A stretch of 64,000 nucleotides of DNA from Rhinopithecus roxellana (GCF_007565055.1 NC_044560.1:85565295-85629294); one strand, 5' to 3'. Shown: positions 20,585 to 32,844, counted from the stretch's first letter. Notes: generated by a model from the letters alone, not told the origin. Numbers and translations: made by a program.

Positions 20585-20720
20585 GCCATCTCTCACAATG
20601 CCATGAGCACTGAAACCATCTTGGCTTTGCTTACCACCAGGTACCCAGTACCTAGCACAGCACTGGGGACACAGCAGATAATTGGTAAATGTTTGAGACA
20701 AATGAGTAGATGAATAAGGT
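20585..20720 (+). mobile_element. L2 3' end fragment
   Basis: AAACCATCTTGGCTTTGC...AGTACCTAGCACAGCACTGGGGACAC...TTGGTAAATGTTTGAGACAAATGAG follows the L2 terminus. Confidence 0.65.
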
Positions 20721-21462
20721 TGCCACTACACAAGAAGTGATAGCCAAAGGTCCAAACTGTATTGTTCCAAAGATATACAGCCATCTCAAGCTTGGCCCAG
20801 ACCAATAGTCAAGTATATCAGAATGCAAGAGACCCAATCTATGTGGACATGTGTCCCCTCTATGCAGAGACTTTACCTGGAGTGACAGGATCCTGGTTGG
20901 AGGTCACTTGTCCATTGTGAGCAGGACCTGAGTCAACAGCTGAGAATTAAAGACAGATCCAATCCTCAGGAGAGGACCTAGCAAGAACCACACAAGGCGG
21001 TAGGGCCTCAGCTGGAGCTCAAGCCCAGGCAGGATCCCGGTTGCCTGGGGAAAGAAATGAAGCAGACTTTGTCATGGAGTCTCATAAACCAACCTCCCTC
21101 CGTTCTCCACACTGCAGCCAGTGTGATTTTTCTAAATTATAAATCTAATCATGCCATTCCGCCACTGAAACTCCCACTCACTTTCTCATTTATTTCATGC
21201 CTGTGATGTGCAAGTCAAAACTCTTTCACATGGCTTCTAAGTCCCTGCATATCCTGGCCCCTGCCTGCCTCTCCCGCCTCATCTCACCTTCACCTCCAAC
21301 AGGCACCCATGCACACTTGCACGGTGCATGTGCACACGCACCACCCCACCCAACTTTCCACCATGCCATTCCCTCTCTCACCTCTGTGTCTTTTCACACA
21401 GTTTCCTCAAATGAAACACTCTTCACCAGCAATTCTCGTCCACCTGGCTAACATTTTTCTTT

Positions 21463-24179
21463 TTTTTCTTTTTTTTTTTTTTTTTTTTTTTTATTATACT
21501 TTAAGTTCTAGGGTACATGTGCATAACGTGCAGGTTTGTTACATATGTATACTTATGCCATGTTGGTGTGCTGCACCCATCAACTCGTTAGCACCCATCA
21601 ATTCATCATTTATATCATGTATAACTCCCCAATGCAATCCCTCCCTCCTCCCCCCTCCCCCCTCCCCATGATAGGCCCCAGTGCGTGATGTTCTCCTTCC
21701 CGAGTCCAAGTGATCTCATTGTTCAGTTCCCACCTATGAGTGAGAACATGCGGTGTTTGGTTTTCTCTTCTTGTGATAGTTTGCTAAGAATGATGGTTTC
21801 CAACTGCATCCATGTCCCTACAAAGGACGCAAACTCATCCTTTTTTATGGCTGCATAGTATTCCATGGTGTATATGTGCCACATTTTCTTAATCCAGTCT
21901 GTCACAGATGGACATTTGGGTTGATTCCAAGTCTTTGCTATTGTGAATAGTGCCGCAATAAACATACGTGTACATGTGTATTTGTAGTAGAATAATTTAT
22001 AATCCTTTGGGTATATACCCAGTAGTGGGATGGCTGGGTCATATGGGACATCTAGTTCTAGATCCTTGAGGAATTGCCATACTGTTTTCCATAATGGTTG
22101 AACTAGTTTACAATCCCACCAACAGTGTAAAAGTGTTCCTATTTCTCCACATCCTCTCCAACACCTGTTGTTTCCTGACTTCTTAATGATTGCCATTCTA
22201 ACTGGTGTGAGATGGTATCTCATTGTGGTTTTGATTTGCATTTCTCTGATGGCGAGTGATGATGAGCATTTTTTCATGTGTCTGTTGGCTGTATGAATAT
22301 CTTCTTTTGAGAAATGTCTGTTCATATCCTTTCCCCACTTTTTGATGGGGTTGTTTGTTTTTTTCTCGTATATTTGTTTGAGTTCTTTGTAGATTCTGGA
22401 TATTAGCCCTTTGTCAGATGAGTAGGTTGCAAAAATTTTCTCCCATTCTGTAGGTTGCCTGTTCACTCTGATGGTAGTTTCTTTTGCTGTGCAAAAGCTC
22501 TTTAGTTTAATTAGATCCCATTTGTCAATTTTGGCTTTTGCTGCCGTTGCTTTTGGTGTTTTAGACATGAAGTCCTTGCCCATGCCTATGTCCTGAATGG
22601 TACTACCTAGATTTTCTTCTAGGGTTTTTATGGTATTAGGTCTAACATTTAAGTCTCTAATCCATCTTGAATTAATCTTCGTATAAGGGGTAAGGAAAGG
22701 ATCCAGTTTCAGCTTTCTACTTATGGCTAGCCAATTTTCCCAGCACCATTTATTAAATAGGGAATCCTTTCCCCATTTCTTGTTTCTCTCAGGTTTGTCA
22801 AAGATCAGATGGCTGTAGATGTGCGGTATTATTTCTGAGGACTCTGTTCTGTTCCATTGGTCTATATCTCTGTTTTGGTACCAGTACCATGCTGTTTTGG
22901 TTACTGTAGCCTTGTAGTATAGTTTGAAGTCAGGTAGCGTGACGCCTCCAGCTTTGTCCTTTTGACTTAGGATTGTCTTGGCAATGCGGGCTCTTTTTTG
23001 GTTCCATATGAACTTTAAAGCAGTTTTTTCCAATTCTGTGAAGAAACTCATTGGTAGCTTGATGGGGATGGCATTGAATCTATAAATAACCTTGGGGAGT
23101 ATGGCCATTTTCACGATATTGATTCTTCCTATCCATGAGCATGGTATGTTCTTCCATTTGTTTGTGTCCTCTTTGATTTCACTGAGCAGTGGTTTGTAGT
23201 TCTCCTTGAAGAGGTCCTTTACATCCCTTGTAAGCTGGATTCCTAGGTATTTTATTCTCTTTGAAGCAATTGTGAATGGAAGTTCATTCCTGATTTGGCT
23301 CTCTGCTTGTCTGTTACTGGTGTATAAGAATGCTTGTGATTTTTGCACATTAATTTTGTATCCTGAGACTTTGCTGAAGTTGCTTATCAGCTTAAGGAGA
23401 TTTTGGGCTGAGACGATGGGGTTTTCTAAATATACAATCATGTCATCTGCAAACAGGGACAATTTGACTTCTTCTTTTCCTAACTGGATACCCTTGATTT
23501 CTTTCTCTTGCCTGATTGCCCTAGCCAGAACTTCCAACACTATGTTGAATAGGAGTGGTGAGAGAGGGCATCCCTGTCTTGTGCCAGTTTTCAAAGGGAA
23601 TTTTTCCAGTTTTTGCCCATTCAGTATGATATTAGCTGTGGGTTTGTCATAAATTGCTCTTATTATTTTGAGGTACATTCCATCAATACCAAATTTATTG
23701 AGCGTTTTTAGCATGAAGGGCTGTTGAATTTTGTCAAAAGCCTTTTCTGCATCTATTGAGACAATCATGTGGTTCTTGTCTTTGGTTCTGTTTATATGCT
23801 GGATTACGTTTATTGATTTGCGAATGTTGAACCAGCCTTGCATCCCAGGGATGAAGCCCACTTGATCATGGTGGATAAGCTTTTTGATGTGCTGCTGAAT
23901 CCGGTTTGCCAGTATTTTATTGAGAATTTTTGCATCAACGTTCATCAGGGATATTGGTCTAAAATTCTCCTTTTTTGTTGTGTCTCTGCCAGGCTTTGGT
24001 ATCAGGATGATGTTGGCCTCATAAAATGAGTTAGGGAGGATTCCCTCTTTTTCTATTGATTGGAATAGTTTCAGAAGGAATGGTACCAGCTCCTCCTTTT
24101 ACCTCTGGTAGAATTCAGCTGTGAATCCATCTGGTCCTGGACTTTTTTTGGTGGGTAGGCTATTAATTGTTGCCTCAAT
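21463..24179 (-). mobile_element. Young L1PA-type LINE, 5' truncated
   Basis: The T-rich start at 21463-21491 is the poly(A) tail on the minus strand. The 3' UTR follows (TATACTTTAAGTTCTAGGG, GTGCAGGTTTGTTAC, the C/T-rich block at 21640-21666), then ORF2. The target-site duplication ACATTTTTCTT is at 21451-21461 and 24180-24190. The element is about 2.7 kb, truncated within ORF2 upstream of the fingers of the reverse transcriptase. Sequence details such as CTTCCCGAGTCCAAGTGATC fit Old World monkey L1 lineages. Confidence 0.95.
21723..24179 (-). pseudogene. L1 ORF2 C-terminal fragment (RT and Cys-rich domain)
   Basis: ORF2 normally encodes an endonuclease, a reverse transcriptase and a C-terminal Cys-rich domain used in target-primed reverse transcription. 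Here a 740-residue open frame (ATG at 23945, stop at 21723) aligns to ORF2 residues 536-1275 with no net indel, because FADD lies at fragment residues 165-168 and corresponds to D702/D703, and the IVSID Asp at 65 corresponds to D600. The Cys/His motif CWRGCGEIGTLLHCWWDC (C-x3-C-x7-H-x4-C) is intact near the C end, which is MFSLIGGN as usual. Upstream, the same frame continues to 24179 except for one nonsense codon at 24099-24101, where the family has Tyr. Endonuclease and ORF1 are absent, so it cannot mobilise itself. The internal ATG is just the first Met after the stop, not a real start. Confidence 0.93.
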
Positions 24180-24519
24180 ACATTTTTCTTATTCTTTGGG
24201 TCTCAGCTTAGACTTGCTTCCTTGATCACTTCCAAGGACCTTCTAAGGTGGGGTTGCAGAGCTTCTCCTTAGGGTTTTCTGGTTGTCTCAGTACCTTGTG
24301 CTTCCCTCATCAGAACACTGGCCCCTCTGTGTTATTTGCCTATCTGAGTGTCTGTCTCCCTACTGGACAATGACTTCGTGAAGGTGGGGCAGAGTCTGCC
24401 TTGTCCTCCGTTGTATACCCAACACCTAGCACAGTACCTGGCAGATAATAAGTGTTCAAAATATAGCTGAATGACTGAGTGGATGGATGGATAGTGGGTG
24501 GATGGGTGGTCCATGACTG

Positions 24520-25915
24520 ATGTTAAGAGAAAGCATTGATTCAGAGCAGTTCAATGGAGGCTCACCAATATGTACTGGACCAAAGAGAATCACAAAGTTC
24601 TAGTCATTCCAGAACCACCCATGGGGTCAGACAGGCTGAAGGGACCCCTGCCCTGATTCGAGCTTCCAGCGGAGGTTTTATTGCCTGTGAGTGAGCACAG
24701 TCAGGGAGGCCCAGGTTAATGTTACGTAGGAAAGACTTCCTGAGAGAAGTGAACACTGGGATTCAACAGTGATGTGCGGGAGAAATAATACCGTCAAGAA
24801 TATGTTATTGAATACTTATTTTATGTCAGGGTCTGAGCCAAGAGCTTATATATTTTATTTCATGTAAATGACAGAGGCAGAATGTAAACTCAAAGAGTCT
24901 GATTCCAGGACTACACACCTAATGAATATACTACAAAGTCTCTCAAAGCTTGGATGGAGATAAACAGGAAGGTGTCCCCAGCACAGACACCCAACAAAGA
25001 CAATGATGGAAATAAGCAGGTCCTGGAGAGGATTTGGCACAGTGTCAGCTCCAGCAGATGTAGGGAAGCAGAGAGCCGAAGACAAAGAGTGAAGGATGAG
25101 GTTGAACATCAGGCTAAAGACCTTAGGGTTGGACCCATTGGCAGTAGGATGTGTGTTGGAATCGTGATTACCTGCAGCCTGAGAGAGAGCTTCCCATGGC
25201 TGATGTACAGGATGGGTGACAAAGGAAGAAAAGACAGAAGATCAGCTGTGAGGCTCCAGGGTGACTGAGGTGACAGGTGACAAGTAACTGAACTCGGAAG
25301 GAGGCCCGGGAATAAAGAAGCCATAGCAGAGGAACACAGTGTAAGATATGAGGAAGTGAGAGGCAGTGGGGAGCCCCCATTCAGCCCTATCATTCTGTTT
25401 TTATTCTCAGGGCAAACTAAAGTATTGACTCAGTTCTAGTTCCTGCCCCAGACCCAAAAACTGCTTCTGTTTCTAATTGTCAACACAAGCAGAATGAAAG
25501 TCACCCACATTTGTTAGTTGCCTTTCTGCTGCATGGAGGGGCCCAGGGATCCCAAAGTCATTAAGCCAGGGATGGTTTTGGAGTCTCTAACCTCCATTCT
25601 CTCCATGATACTGAGGAAGATGCTTGATTTAATTGGCCTGATTTAAAAAAAAAAAAATTCTTGTGATGACTTTCATGGAAATAGACTACTAGCTGAGAGA
25701 CCTTGGTGATGAATTAAAGTTTAGTACCTGAAGAGCTTCAACAGTCCACCACTCTGAACCTGACTTCCTCTGGCTGGCTAACTCTTCTCCCAAGTGTGTC
25801 TCCTTGACCAAGCAGAGACCGCCCACCTAGGGGCTGTCACTTGGAGTTAGAGGTGGAAAGCAGAGCTGGATGGAGGCTCATGGGAATCTTGCCCTCTCTA
25901 ATCTGTCTCCCATCT
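24520..25915. other. Unassigned non-coding stretch
   Basis: No gene is supported. A possible weak reverse MIR/L2 piece lies near 24795-24880 (TTATTGAATACTTATTTTATG). Frames at 24855-25393 overlap on both strands with no domain. An A13 run is near 25647. Confidence 0.4.
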
Positions 25916-25919
25916 AGCA

Positions 25920-26110
25920 CCCAGCATGTGCATTCTAAAACACACACTCATTGATTCATTATACACCTTAAAACCTGCAGGAGATTCTCAAGATCCTAGA
26001 GATGAATTCCAAATCTTTAACATGGCTTCAAGGCCCTTTGGGATCAAGCCCCAGGCTACCTCTCTAGCCTCATATAAGTTTATACTCTGTTTCCTGGCTG
26101 TGAATTGCTT
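25920..26110 (+). mobile_element. L2 fragment
   Basis: CCTTAAAACCTGCAGGAGATTC...GAATTCCAAATCTTTAACATGG...TTCAAGGCCCTTTGGGATC...CTCTAGCCTCATATAAG matches the L2 block (aaaaccctccaatgg...aaactccttagcatggcc). Confidence 0.75.
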
Positions 26111-26249
26111 CCAAGTGCCTCGGCGGCACCTTCGTGCCCCTCATTGGAACTGGGGGAGGAGGCCACAAGTGTACCAGGCATCCCATCAATGCAGGCTGTT
26201 GGAGCAGTAGCAAATTGCAATGACCTCGTATTTAACTTTGGGAACCTAT

Positions 26250-26690
26250 ATTGATTTCCTGGGGCTGCTGTAACACATAGGCCACTTTGTGGCTTAAAAC
26301 AACAGAAATTTATTTTTGCCCAGTTCTAGAGGCCAGAAGTCTGAGATTGAGCTGTCAGCAGGGCTATGCTCCTTCAAATACCCTAGCGGAGAGTACTTCC
26401 TCCCCCTTTCCAGCTTCCAGTGACTGTTAGCATTCTTTGGGTTGTGGATGCATCACTCCAATCTCTGCCTCCATCTTCATGTGGCCTTTTCCTCTTCTCT
26501 GCCAGCATTCTCCTCTTTTGTCTCTTATAGAGTCACTTATCATTGGACTTAGGGCCCACCCAGATAATCTAAGATGATCTCATCTTGAGATCCTTAACTT
26601 AGTTACATCTGCAAAGACACTTTTTCCAAATAAAGTCACATTCACACGTTCCAGGTTAGGATGTGAAGGTATCTTTTTGGGACCTGACCA
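26250..26690 (-). mobile_element. MLT1-type MaLR LTR, reverse
   Basis: The plus strand reads CCTGGGGCTGCTGTAACAC, GTGGCTTAAAACAACAGAAATTTATT, CATCACTCCAATCTCTGCC, TCATTGGACTTAGGGCCCACC and TTTCCAAATAAAGTCACATTC. This is the reverse complement of an MLT1 LTR almost end to end. Confidence 0.85.
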
Positions 26691-27029
26691 AAGAAGGGTG
26701 AGTTGGAGGTAACTCTTGGACGGAACAACTCTTTGGAAATAAAAGTAGCAGATGAGGAATGGCAGTGTGGCCCAGGGAGGTGTCAGGAAGGGCAAAGGTG
26801 CCCATCAATTTGCTCTTTAAGCTGTACCCCAGTTTTGCAATGAAGCCCTGACCCCCAAGGAAACTCAGAAGGGACCAGAAGTAGACCAGAGCCTGAGGTA
26901 TACTTCTGCTCCTGCTTCCTCCCACTGGAATTGGGATCTTGCACATCAGCACCCCTTGACCTCAATGCTCTAAGACCCATATCCTTAAGTCTATTTTATG
27001 AGCTTAAGGAAAGCAGTGGATAGAGGGGA

Positions 27030-27190
27030 AAGACCATAAACTTTGGAGTCAGAAGACTGGGTTTGAATCCTGGCTCTGCCACTTTCTAGTTGCCTCAGTT
27101 TCCTTCACTATAAAGAGGTAATGCTATTTCTCTCTCAGGGCTGTTCGGGTAAGTGAAATATAAGCACTGTGCCTGGCCGGTAACAGGGGT
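27030..27190 (+). mobile_element. MIR SINE
   Basis: TTTGGAGTCAGAAGACTGGG, TTTGAATCCTGGCTCTGCC and TTGCCTCAGTTTCCTTCAC are the MIR landmarks. A short core segment is missing. Confidence 0.9.
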
Positions 27191-27194
27191 TCTA

Positions 27195-28150
27195 GACATG
27201 CTCTGCCTCCTGGCCACCTTCAAAGGTCACCCACTCCTTCTGTGGATATCCAGGAAGGATGATAGCCCCACACCTCCCCAATTCTGCAGGCATCTAGTCT
27301 GAGAGGGAGGTTGAAAAAGACAGATATCATGGGAAGAGGGGAGCTCTAATGGACTCTCTACTTACACTGCACAAACAAGCTCAGGCAGAAACTCCTCCTC
27401 CTTTGTTCTTTAGGACCCAGCAATGCTTCAGCCCCTGCCACCCTGCATTAAGCAGTCTTTCAACTCTCTGTCCTTCTTTATCTAATAAATGAGGCCACTG
27501 GGTGAAAGCTGGCACTCCTGTGGTACCTTAGCATGCCTTCCACTTTTCTCCTAGTTGTTATGTAGGATATGATATCATTCACCTAATCTATTGTTGCTGG
27601 ACCAAGACGGGGCTGTTTAAGTCACACTCTTGTTGTTGAAAAGTCTAGCAAAGCTCATATCCTTTGAGTATGACAGGAGCCAAATATTCCAAGATTCTAT
27701 AAGATATTTGTCAGCAAAGAGACAGAGGGGACCAGTGAGAAAAAGTATCACCAAATTGGAGACGAAAGTCCTCTGATATCCCACCACCACAACCCCTTTC
27801 TTGCTCCCATTTGTCACTGTGTACTGGGAAATATCACAGTATGAGGAGGTGGTTGATGTTAGGAGAGATTGTGCAATACTTGGCAGTGGTTGTAAAATAT
27901 TTCCTGGGGGAAGAATTTCTTGCATCCTATGTAAGTCTGGGGAAGAATCATTCCCCTTTACACTCGAGGCTTCACATTGCCTGTCTCCATGTAACTGGCT
28001 CTTTTGCCCCACTGGGATAATAACATTTTCCAACTTACTGCAAGCTAGAGGGTCATTGTCATCTTTAAGCTACCCCAGGGTCTCAGGGGCCACAGTGACT
28101 GAAGGGTGTCCTAGTCCAGGTACACCTTTATTGAAGGAAACTCTAGTCTG
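27195..28150. other. Unassigned non-coding stretch
   Basis: I see no confident repeat or gene. Two 137-138 codon frames overlap antisense at 27617-28214 with no motif on either strand. Confidence 0.4.
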
Positions 28151-28154
28151 GGCC

Positions 28155-28385
28155 AGCAGTTCTCAACTGTGGGCAGTTTTGCTCCCCAACCCCTACCCTG
28201 GGGACATTTGGTAATGTTTGGAGACATTTTTAGTTGTTGCTATTAGGCAGGCGTTGCTATTGGCATCTAGTGGGTAGATGCTAGGGATGCTGCAAAGCAT
28301 CCTATAATGCACAGAACTGCTCCCACAACAAAGAATTATCCAGCCCTAAATGTCCATAGGTTGAGAGTTTAAGAAGCCCTGAACT
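28155..28385 (+). mobile_element. MER20 hAT element
   Basis: CAGCAGTTCTCAACTGTGG, GGGGACATTTGGTAATG, TTTGGAGACATTTTTAG, GCATCTAGTGGGTAGATGC, CAAAGAATTATCCAGCCC and a final TTTAAGAAGCCCTG run in the order of the full MER20 consensus. The copy is near full length. Confidence 0.88.
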
Positions 28386-28389
28386 GGAC

Positions 28390-29135
28390 CCTTCGTACAC
28401 AATGTGGAAACACCTCTTTGGGTTGCACTAAACTCCCTCCAGCAGCATGGGTCATGCCCTGGCATTGCACACTTGCTAGGTGAGCTGGTTTTCCCTCTAG
28501 CAATGGGCTCACCCAACTCTCTGCCTGCAACCCCACCCCCTCAGGAAGAGCATTCTTGTGGCTAAGATGAAAGACTCATGCCGCAGGCCCCTATGCCAAC
28601 TCGCCACTTGATTGCTTTTAATTAATTCTGCTTGATTACAGCACATGGGAGTCACATCGGAGAGATAAGACAGGCTCTTTATATTCTGTCTTCATTAAAA
28701 AGTTTGGATCTGGAAGTTTTTTCAAAGAGCTATGTGTCTCCTTTACTTCTGTGTCATTTTTAATTGAGGAGGGCACAGGGAAATGTGCTGAGCTGTGCTG
28801 AATGGAGACTTTGCAAATGCAAGATGGGATGTCTGAGGCCCCTTCTGGGGGAAAAGGCATCTAGACTGAGACTCAGTAATCCAAAGGAGATAGTCAGGAC
28901 AGAGTCAGTCCACTGTGTCTGAAAGAGAGGTATAGGGAGAGGAAGGGAACCACCAGCATCTCTTTTAGTCTGTTACCAATGGTACATTAGCCCAGATCTA
29001 CAGAACAACATGGTGCAGATTCTTTGCCAGGTGTGGATTCTAGGGAATGAGCTGGAAGACTGTTCCATGGTAATAAGAGGAGAGAGAAAGGGAGGATGGA
29101 TTACCACTAATTATCAGTAGCCTTCTTCTCTAGCT
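28390..29135. other. Repeat-free stretch, possible conserved block
   Basis: I recognise no repeat. The block 28550-28830 contains TTTTAATTAATTC, a GATA-type site GAGATAAGACAG and an AT/GC texture typical of conserved non-coding DNA. Function is not shown by the sequence alone. Confidence 0.35.
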
Positions 29136-29139
29136 AGAG

Positions 29140-29970
29140 GACCATACCCTCCTTGGGGACACCTTGCCCAACTTCTCTATGCAGATTTGATCACCCCTGC
29201 CTCTCTACCCCTACAGTGCATGGTTCATCTTTCCAGCAAAGCATCATGTTTTATTAATTATCTATTGCTGTGTAACAAATCACCCGAAAACTTAGAGTCT
29301 TAACACAACAAATATTTATTATCTCACAGTTTCTGTGTGTCAGGAATTCAGGTGTGGCTTAGCTCAGAGCATCTGGCTCAAAGTCCCTCATGATGCTGTA
29401 ATCAAGGAGGGTAGGATCCACTTCTAAGCTCATTCACATGGCTGTTGGCGGGCCTCACGTCCTCACTATCACCTGGAGATATCAGTTTCTTGCCATATGG
29501 GCCTCTCCACATAAGAACTCACAATATGGCCACAGGCTTCCCACAAAACAAACGAGCCAGCGAGTAAGAGGGCAGCCCAGAACAGAAGCCAGAGGGTCTT
29601 TTTGTAACCTAATCTTGGAAGAGACATCTCACCACTTTCACAGTATTCTATTTGTTAGAAATGATTTGCTAGGTCCAGTTCACATGCAAGGGAAGGAAAA
29701 CACACCAAGACATGAATGCCAGGAGGTGGGGGCTACTGGGGACTATCTTGGCGGCAGCCTACCATACCTGTTGCATTGTAATAATCTGCCTCTTCTTCTA
29801 GAAAAGTCGTTCCTTGTACTTGAGACCCCTGTTTATTTACCTCTTAACCTCTAACACCTGCCCCAGGGTCTGGGACATGCTGGGCACTCAAGAGGTATTT
29901 GGTAGAATGAACAAACACATAAATGCATGCACATATGTATGAATGAATTAATGAATGAATGCATGGGTCA
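29140..29970 (+). mobile_element. L2 fragment, split by an MLT1-like LTR
   Basis: Left piece 29140-29260: TTGGGGACACCTTGCCCAAC and TTTGATCACCCCTGCC. Right piece 29766-29970: CTTGAGACCCCTG, CCTGCCCCAGGGTCTGGG, GCTGGGCACTCAAGAGGT and a GAATGAATTAATG tail. The order is that of the L2 3' end. Confidence 0.65.
29262..29765 (-). mobile_element. MLT1-type LTR relic, reverse
   Basis: TTATCTATTGCTGTGTAAC, AAATCACCCGAAAACTTAG, AACACAACAAATATTTATT, TTTCACAGTATTCTATTTG and GGCGGCAGCCTACCATACC follow the reverse complement of an old MLT1-type LTR. It sits inside an L2. Confidence 0.65.
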
Positions 29971-29999
29971 ATTAAGTAACCATTTCTTAAACCTTACTT

Positions 30000-31860
30000 A
30001 GACTTGTCAACCCAGTCTTCAACAAAGAAAACGTGTTTGTGTCCAGAACTGCTGTGTCAGGAGCAAATACATCCAGATCATCTAAAAATTCAATTAGGTT
30101 ATTTAGACATAAATTCAAAATAACAGCATGCAATCATATTTTATTCCATTTAACATGGGCCCGTTACTAGCCTCTCCTATTATAGTTTGGTCTGAGTCCA
30201 CTTTCAAATGTTTTCTCTTTAGGGACTAATGACTGATAGTAAATCAATAATGCTGAAAAAATAAAGCTTTTCATTATTTTAAACGGCTTTCAGGTGACAC
30301 TAAACAGTACCATGATGATCAGGAGTGAAGTAGTTGTGTCTAAACTTAGTTAAATTTCATGCAAGATCAATCAAAAGAGGAGCCTGGAACTCAGGAGCAG
30401 AGGTTTAAGAGAAACCAGGAAATCCTAGAGCCTGAGGACCCAGCACACAAGCTGGGATAAGTCAAAAGCTGGAAGGTGAGCCCAGCTGAAGCAGACTGAA
30501 ATAAATCAATCCATGTCAGTGTTGATCCAGGATCAAGACAAGTGTTAACAAGTAGTCAACAAATGAACAGTTGTTCAAGCAAGTTCAGTCACAAGAAAGT
30601 TTAGGAGACGATGGGTGTTTCCGCCGGTGAGTGAAACAGGCAGATGCAAAGAACATGGCAGGGAGTGAGGAAGCAAAAGATCCCAGGGCCCTGGGCTCAG
30701 AGACAGAGCATCTCAAACACATAAGAATGGTCTGAGCCAAGTAAGATCCCGATACTAGGAGGACTAAAGTACAAGGACAGGGCATAAGGTGGGGAGGGAG
30801 GGACTGAAAAATTAGCCCCAGATATCAGGGGTACAAAGTTAGGACTTGGTTTCAGGATTAAACAGAAAGCTTATATTCAAGATTGGACTGAGTCCTTGAG
30901 GTACTGGATCTTAAAAAGAGGCTCCTTAAATTTCCCTTTCCCCAGAACTGAATTGGGCTCAGAGCCTGGAGGTGGCTGGAATGGGGACACTGGGTTCTAA
31001 GGAAACCAGAGGGAAGGTGGTTCTAGGGAAAGCGCAAGGAACCTGTACCTTCCTATGCATCCTGCCCCGACTCCTGAAGGAGAGGTGCGCTCAAGTTCAG
31101 GGTCAGCATATTGGACCACAGTCTCACTGAATAGGATTCCAAAGGGGTCCAGCAAACATGGGTGTGGTCATTTTATGGATGTTCTCTCTTCTCCCATGAG
31201 ATTAGGTAAGAGAGCTCAAAGGAACTTTCCGGGAGAAAAATATCTTGGTGGTTGATCTAAGCCAGCCCAGCTCTAAGCAAGGTAAAACCTCTTGGCCCTT
31301 CTTCTGGTTCTATTAACAAACACTGAAGCTTTGGACTAATCTGTTCTCCCACTGAAATGGTACGGGTTGAGACTTGGTTCCAAGCTTTTAGGGTGAAAGA
31401 ATATCAAACAGATCAAAATATTTTAGGCCATGGATGACCACACAGGTAGGGCAAAAATGGCCCCTCGTAACCAAGGCTGCTGATTCATGCACCACATTGG
31501 GTTCTGTGTATAGAACACCCTCAGGTTGTCTTGGGTTCCTTGCCTACAACCATGACACGATCATATCTCAGCTATACCCCAATATTACTTCCAGGAGTCA
31601 ATGAGACCAAACCTGCATGCCCAGGAATCAAGCCAGGAGAGGAGGGCTCTGGGGTACAGAGTCAACCGGGCCATTGCAGTTTCAATGGAGAGACTTGCAC
31701 AGGCAGTTTATGGAGAAGACCAATGGTATAGAAACCAGCATGACCATAATTTGCTGTACATAAAGGGTGACTTTCAGAAGATGGGAGAAATTGAACATAT
31801 TGAACTCATCCTAAGGGAACTACTTCCAAGGAGTTAATTAGGATAAATCGTTCAGTGTGG
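30000..31860. other. Long repeat-poor stretch
   Basis: I see no gene or confident repeat over about 1.9 kb. The AT-rich part 30080-30300 (AAATTCAATTAGG, CAATCATATTTTATTCC, AATAATGCTGAAAAAATAAAGC) could be conserved non-coding DNA. Frames at 31055-31255 and 31531-31837 show no domain. Confidence 0.4.
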
Positions 31861-31869
31861 GTTATTTCT

Positions 31870-32040
31870 TTATTTATTTAACAACCCTTTATTGATGCCT
31901 GCCTGCAATGTGGCAGGCACTGTGGGGAATACAAACATGCCTAAGGTATGGTCTCTGGTCTCAAAGGAGCTTGTAATCTGGGGAATGAGACAGATGCCTA
32001 CAGAGTGAACACAAGAGAGGAAGGAAGTAGGGGAAGGGTT
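31870..32040 (-). mobile_element. L2 3' region, reverse
   Basis: TTTATTGATGCCTGCCTGC, GGCAGGCACTGTGGGGAATAC and TCAAAGGAGCTTGTAATCTGG are reversed L2 tail landmarks. Confidence 0.75.
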
Positions 32041-32479
32041 GAGCACGCAACGAATCTGCCTCCAGGTTACAACTAGAACCCTTAGGCTCAGATGTCAGGC
32101 ACCGATTTAGAATTCCAACACAGTGGCAGAGTTGGAAAAGCCCTCCCAGGTCTGGGGGTAAAGGAGCATCCTTATGGACAGCTGGAAAGCAAAGTGACCT
32201 GTGGTTCCAATCTAAATCTGAGCATTCCTGGTATTTATTCTAAGTTGTGTTGGCTGGTTGTGTGTGCTGTGCCTAAGCCTCACGTTAAACAAGAGGGCTG
32301 GCTGTGGGTAAGCTGAATTATTGGACTGTCTCAAAAACTGAATATGGGGTAGGCATGCAGGAATGGGGAGCAAGGAAAAAGATATTTGACACTCATTCAA
32401 AAATATTTCTTGTTTTGCAAAATGAAAGAGCATTCTGGAAATCGGAGGGTGGTGTTGGTCACACAAAAATGAATGTATT

Positions 32480-32560
32480 TAATACCAGTGAGCCATACAC
32501 TTAAGATGATACATTTCGTCGTTCTGTGTATTTTACTACAATTTTTAAAAGTTAAAAAAA
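32480..32560 (+). mobile_element. Possible old L1 3' end
   Basis: CATACACTTAAGATGATAC...TCTGTGTATTTTACTACAATTTTTAAAAG resembles the end of old L1 elements. It is short and weak. Confidence 0.35.
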
Positions 32561-32564
32561 ATCT

Positions 32565-32833
32565 ATTTTTTGTTTGTTTGTTTGTTTGTTTGTTTTTGAG
32601 ACAGATTCTCTCTTTATTGTGCAGGCTGGTGTGCAGTGGCACAATCGAGGCTCACTGCAACCTCAGCCTCCTGAGTAGCCAGGACTACAGGCGTGTGCCA
32701 GCATCCCCGGCTAATTTTTGTATTTTGAATAGAGATGGCCAGACTGGTCTCCAACTCCGGGCCTCAAGTTATCTGCCCACCTCAGACTCCTAACGTGCTA
32801 GGATTTACAGGCATGAATCCCCATACCCAGTCT
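32565..32833 (-). mobile_element. Alu SINE, reverse (AluJ-like, diverged)
   Basis: A (TTTG)n run, then GAGACAGATTCTCTC, GGCTCACTGCAACCTC, CTAATTTTTGTATTTTG and CACCTCAGACTCCTAACGTG. It has many mismatches and a deletion near the right-arm start, so it is an old copy. Confidence 0.9.
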
Positions 32834-32844
32834 GAAAAAAATTT

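Larger units (their letters stand above)
21095..24510 (+). mobile_element. L2, interrupted by a young L1
   Basis: Left part 21095-21450: CAGCCAGTGTGATTTTTC, AATCTAATCATGCCATTCC, TATCCTGGCCCCTGCCTGCC, ending CACCTGGCTAAC. Right part 24192-24510: GGGTCTCAGCTTAGACTTGC to GTATACCCAACACCTAGCACAG and the GGATGGATGG tail. The consensus order carries across the L1 insertion without loss, so the L1 split this older element. Confidence 0.85.

Noticed and set aside
27617..28214. Two overlapping 137-138 codon frames on opposite strands
   Set aside because: Neither shows a domain or exon-like splice context; mutual overlap suggests chance.
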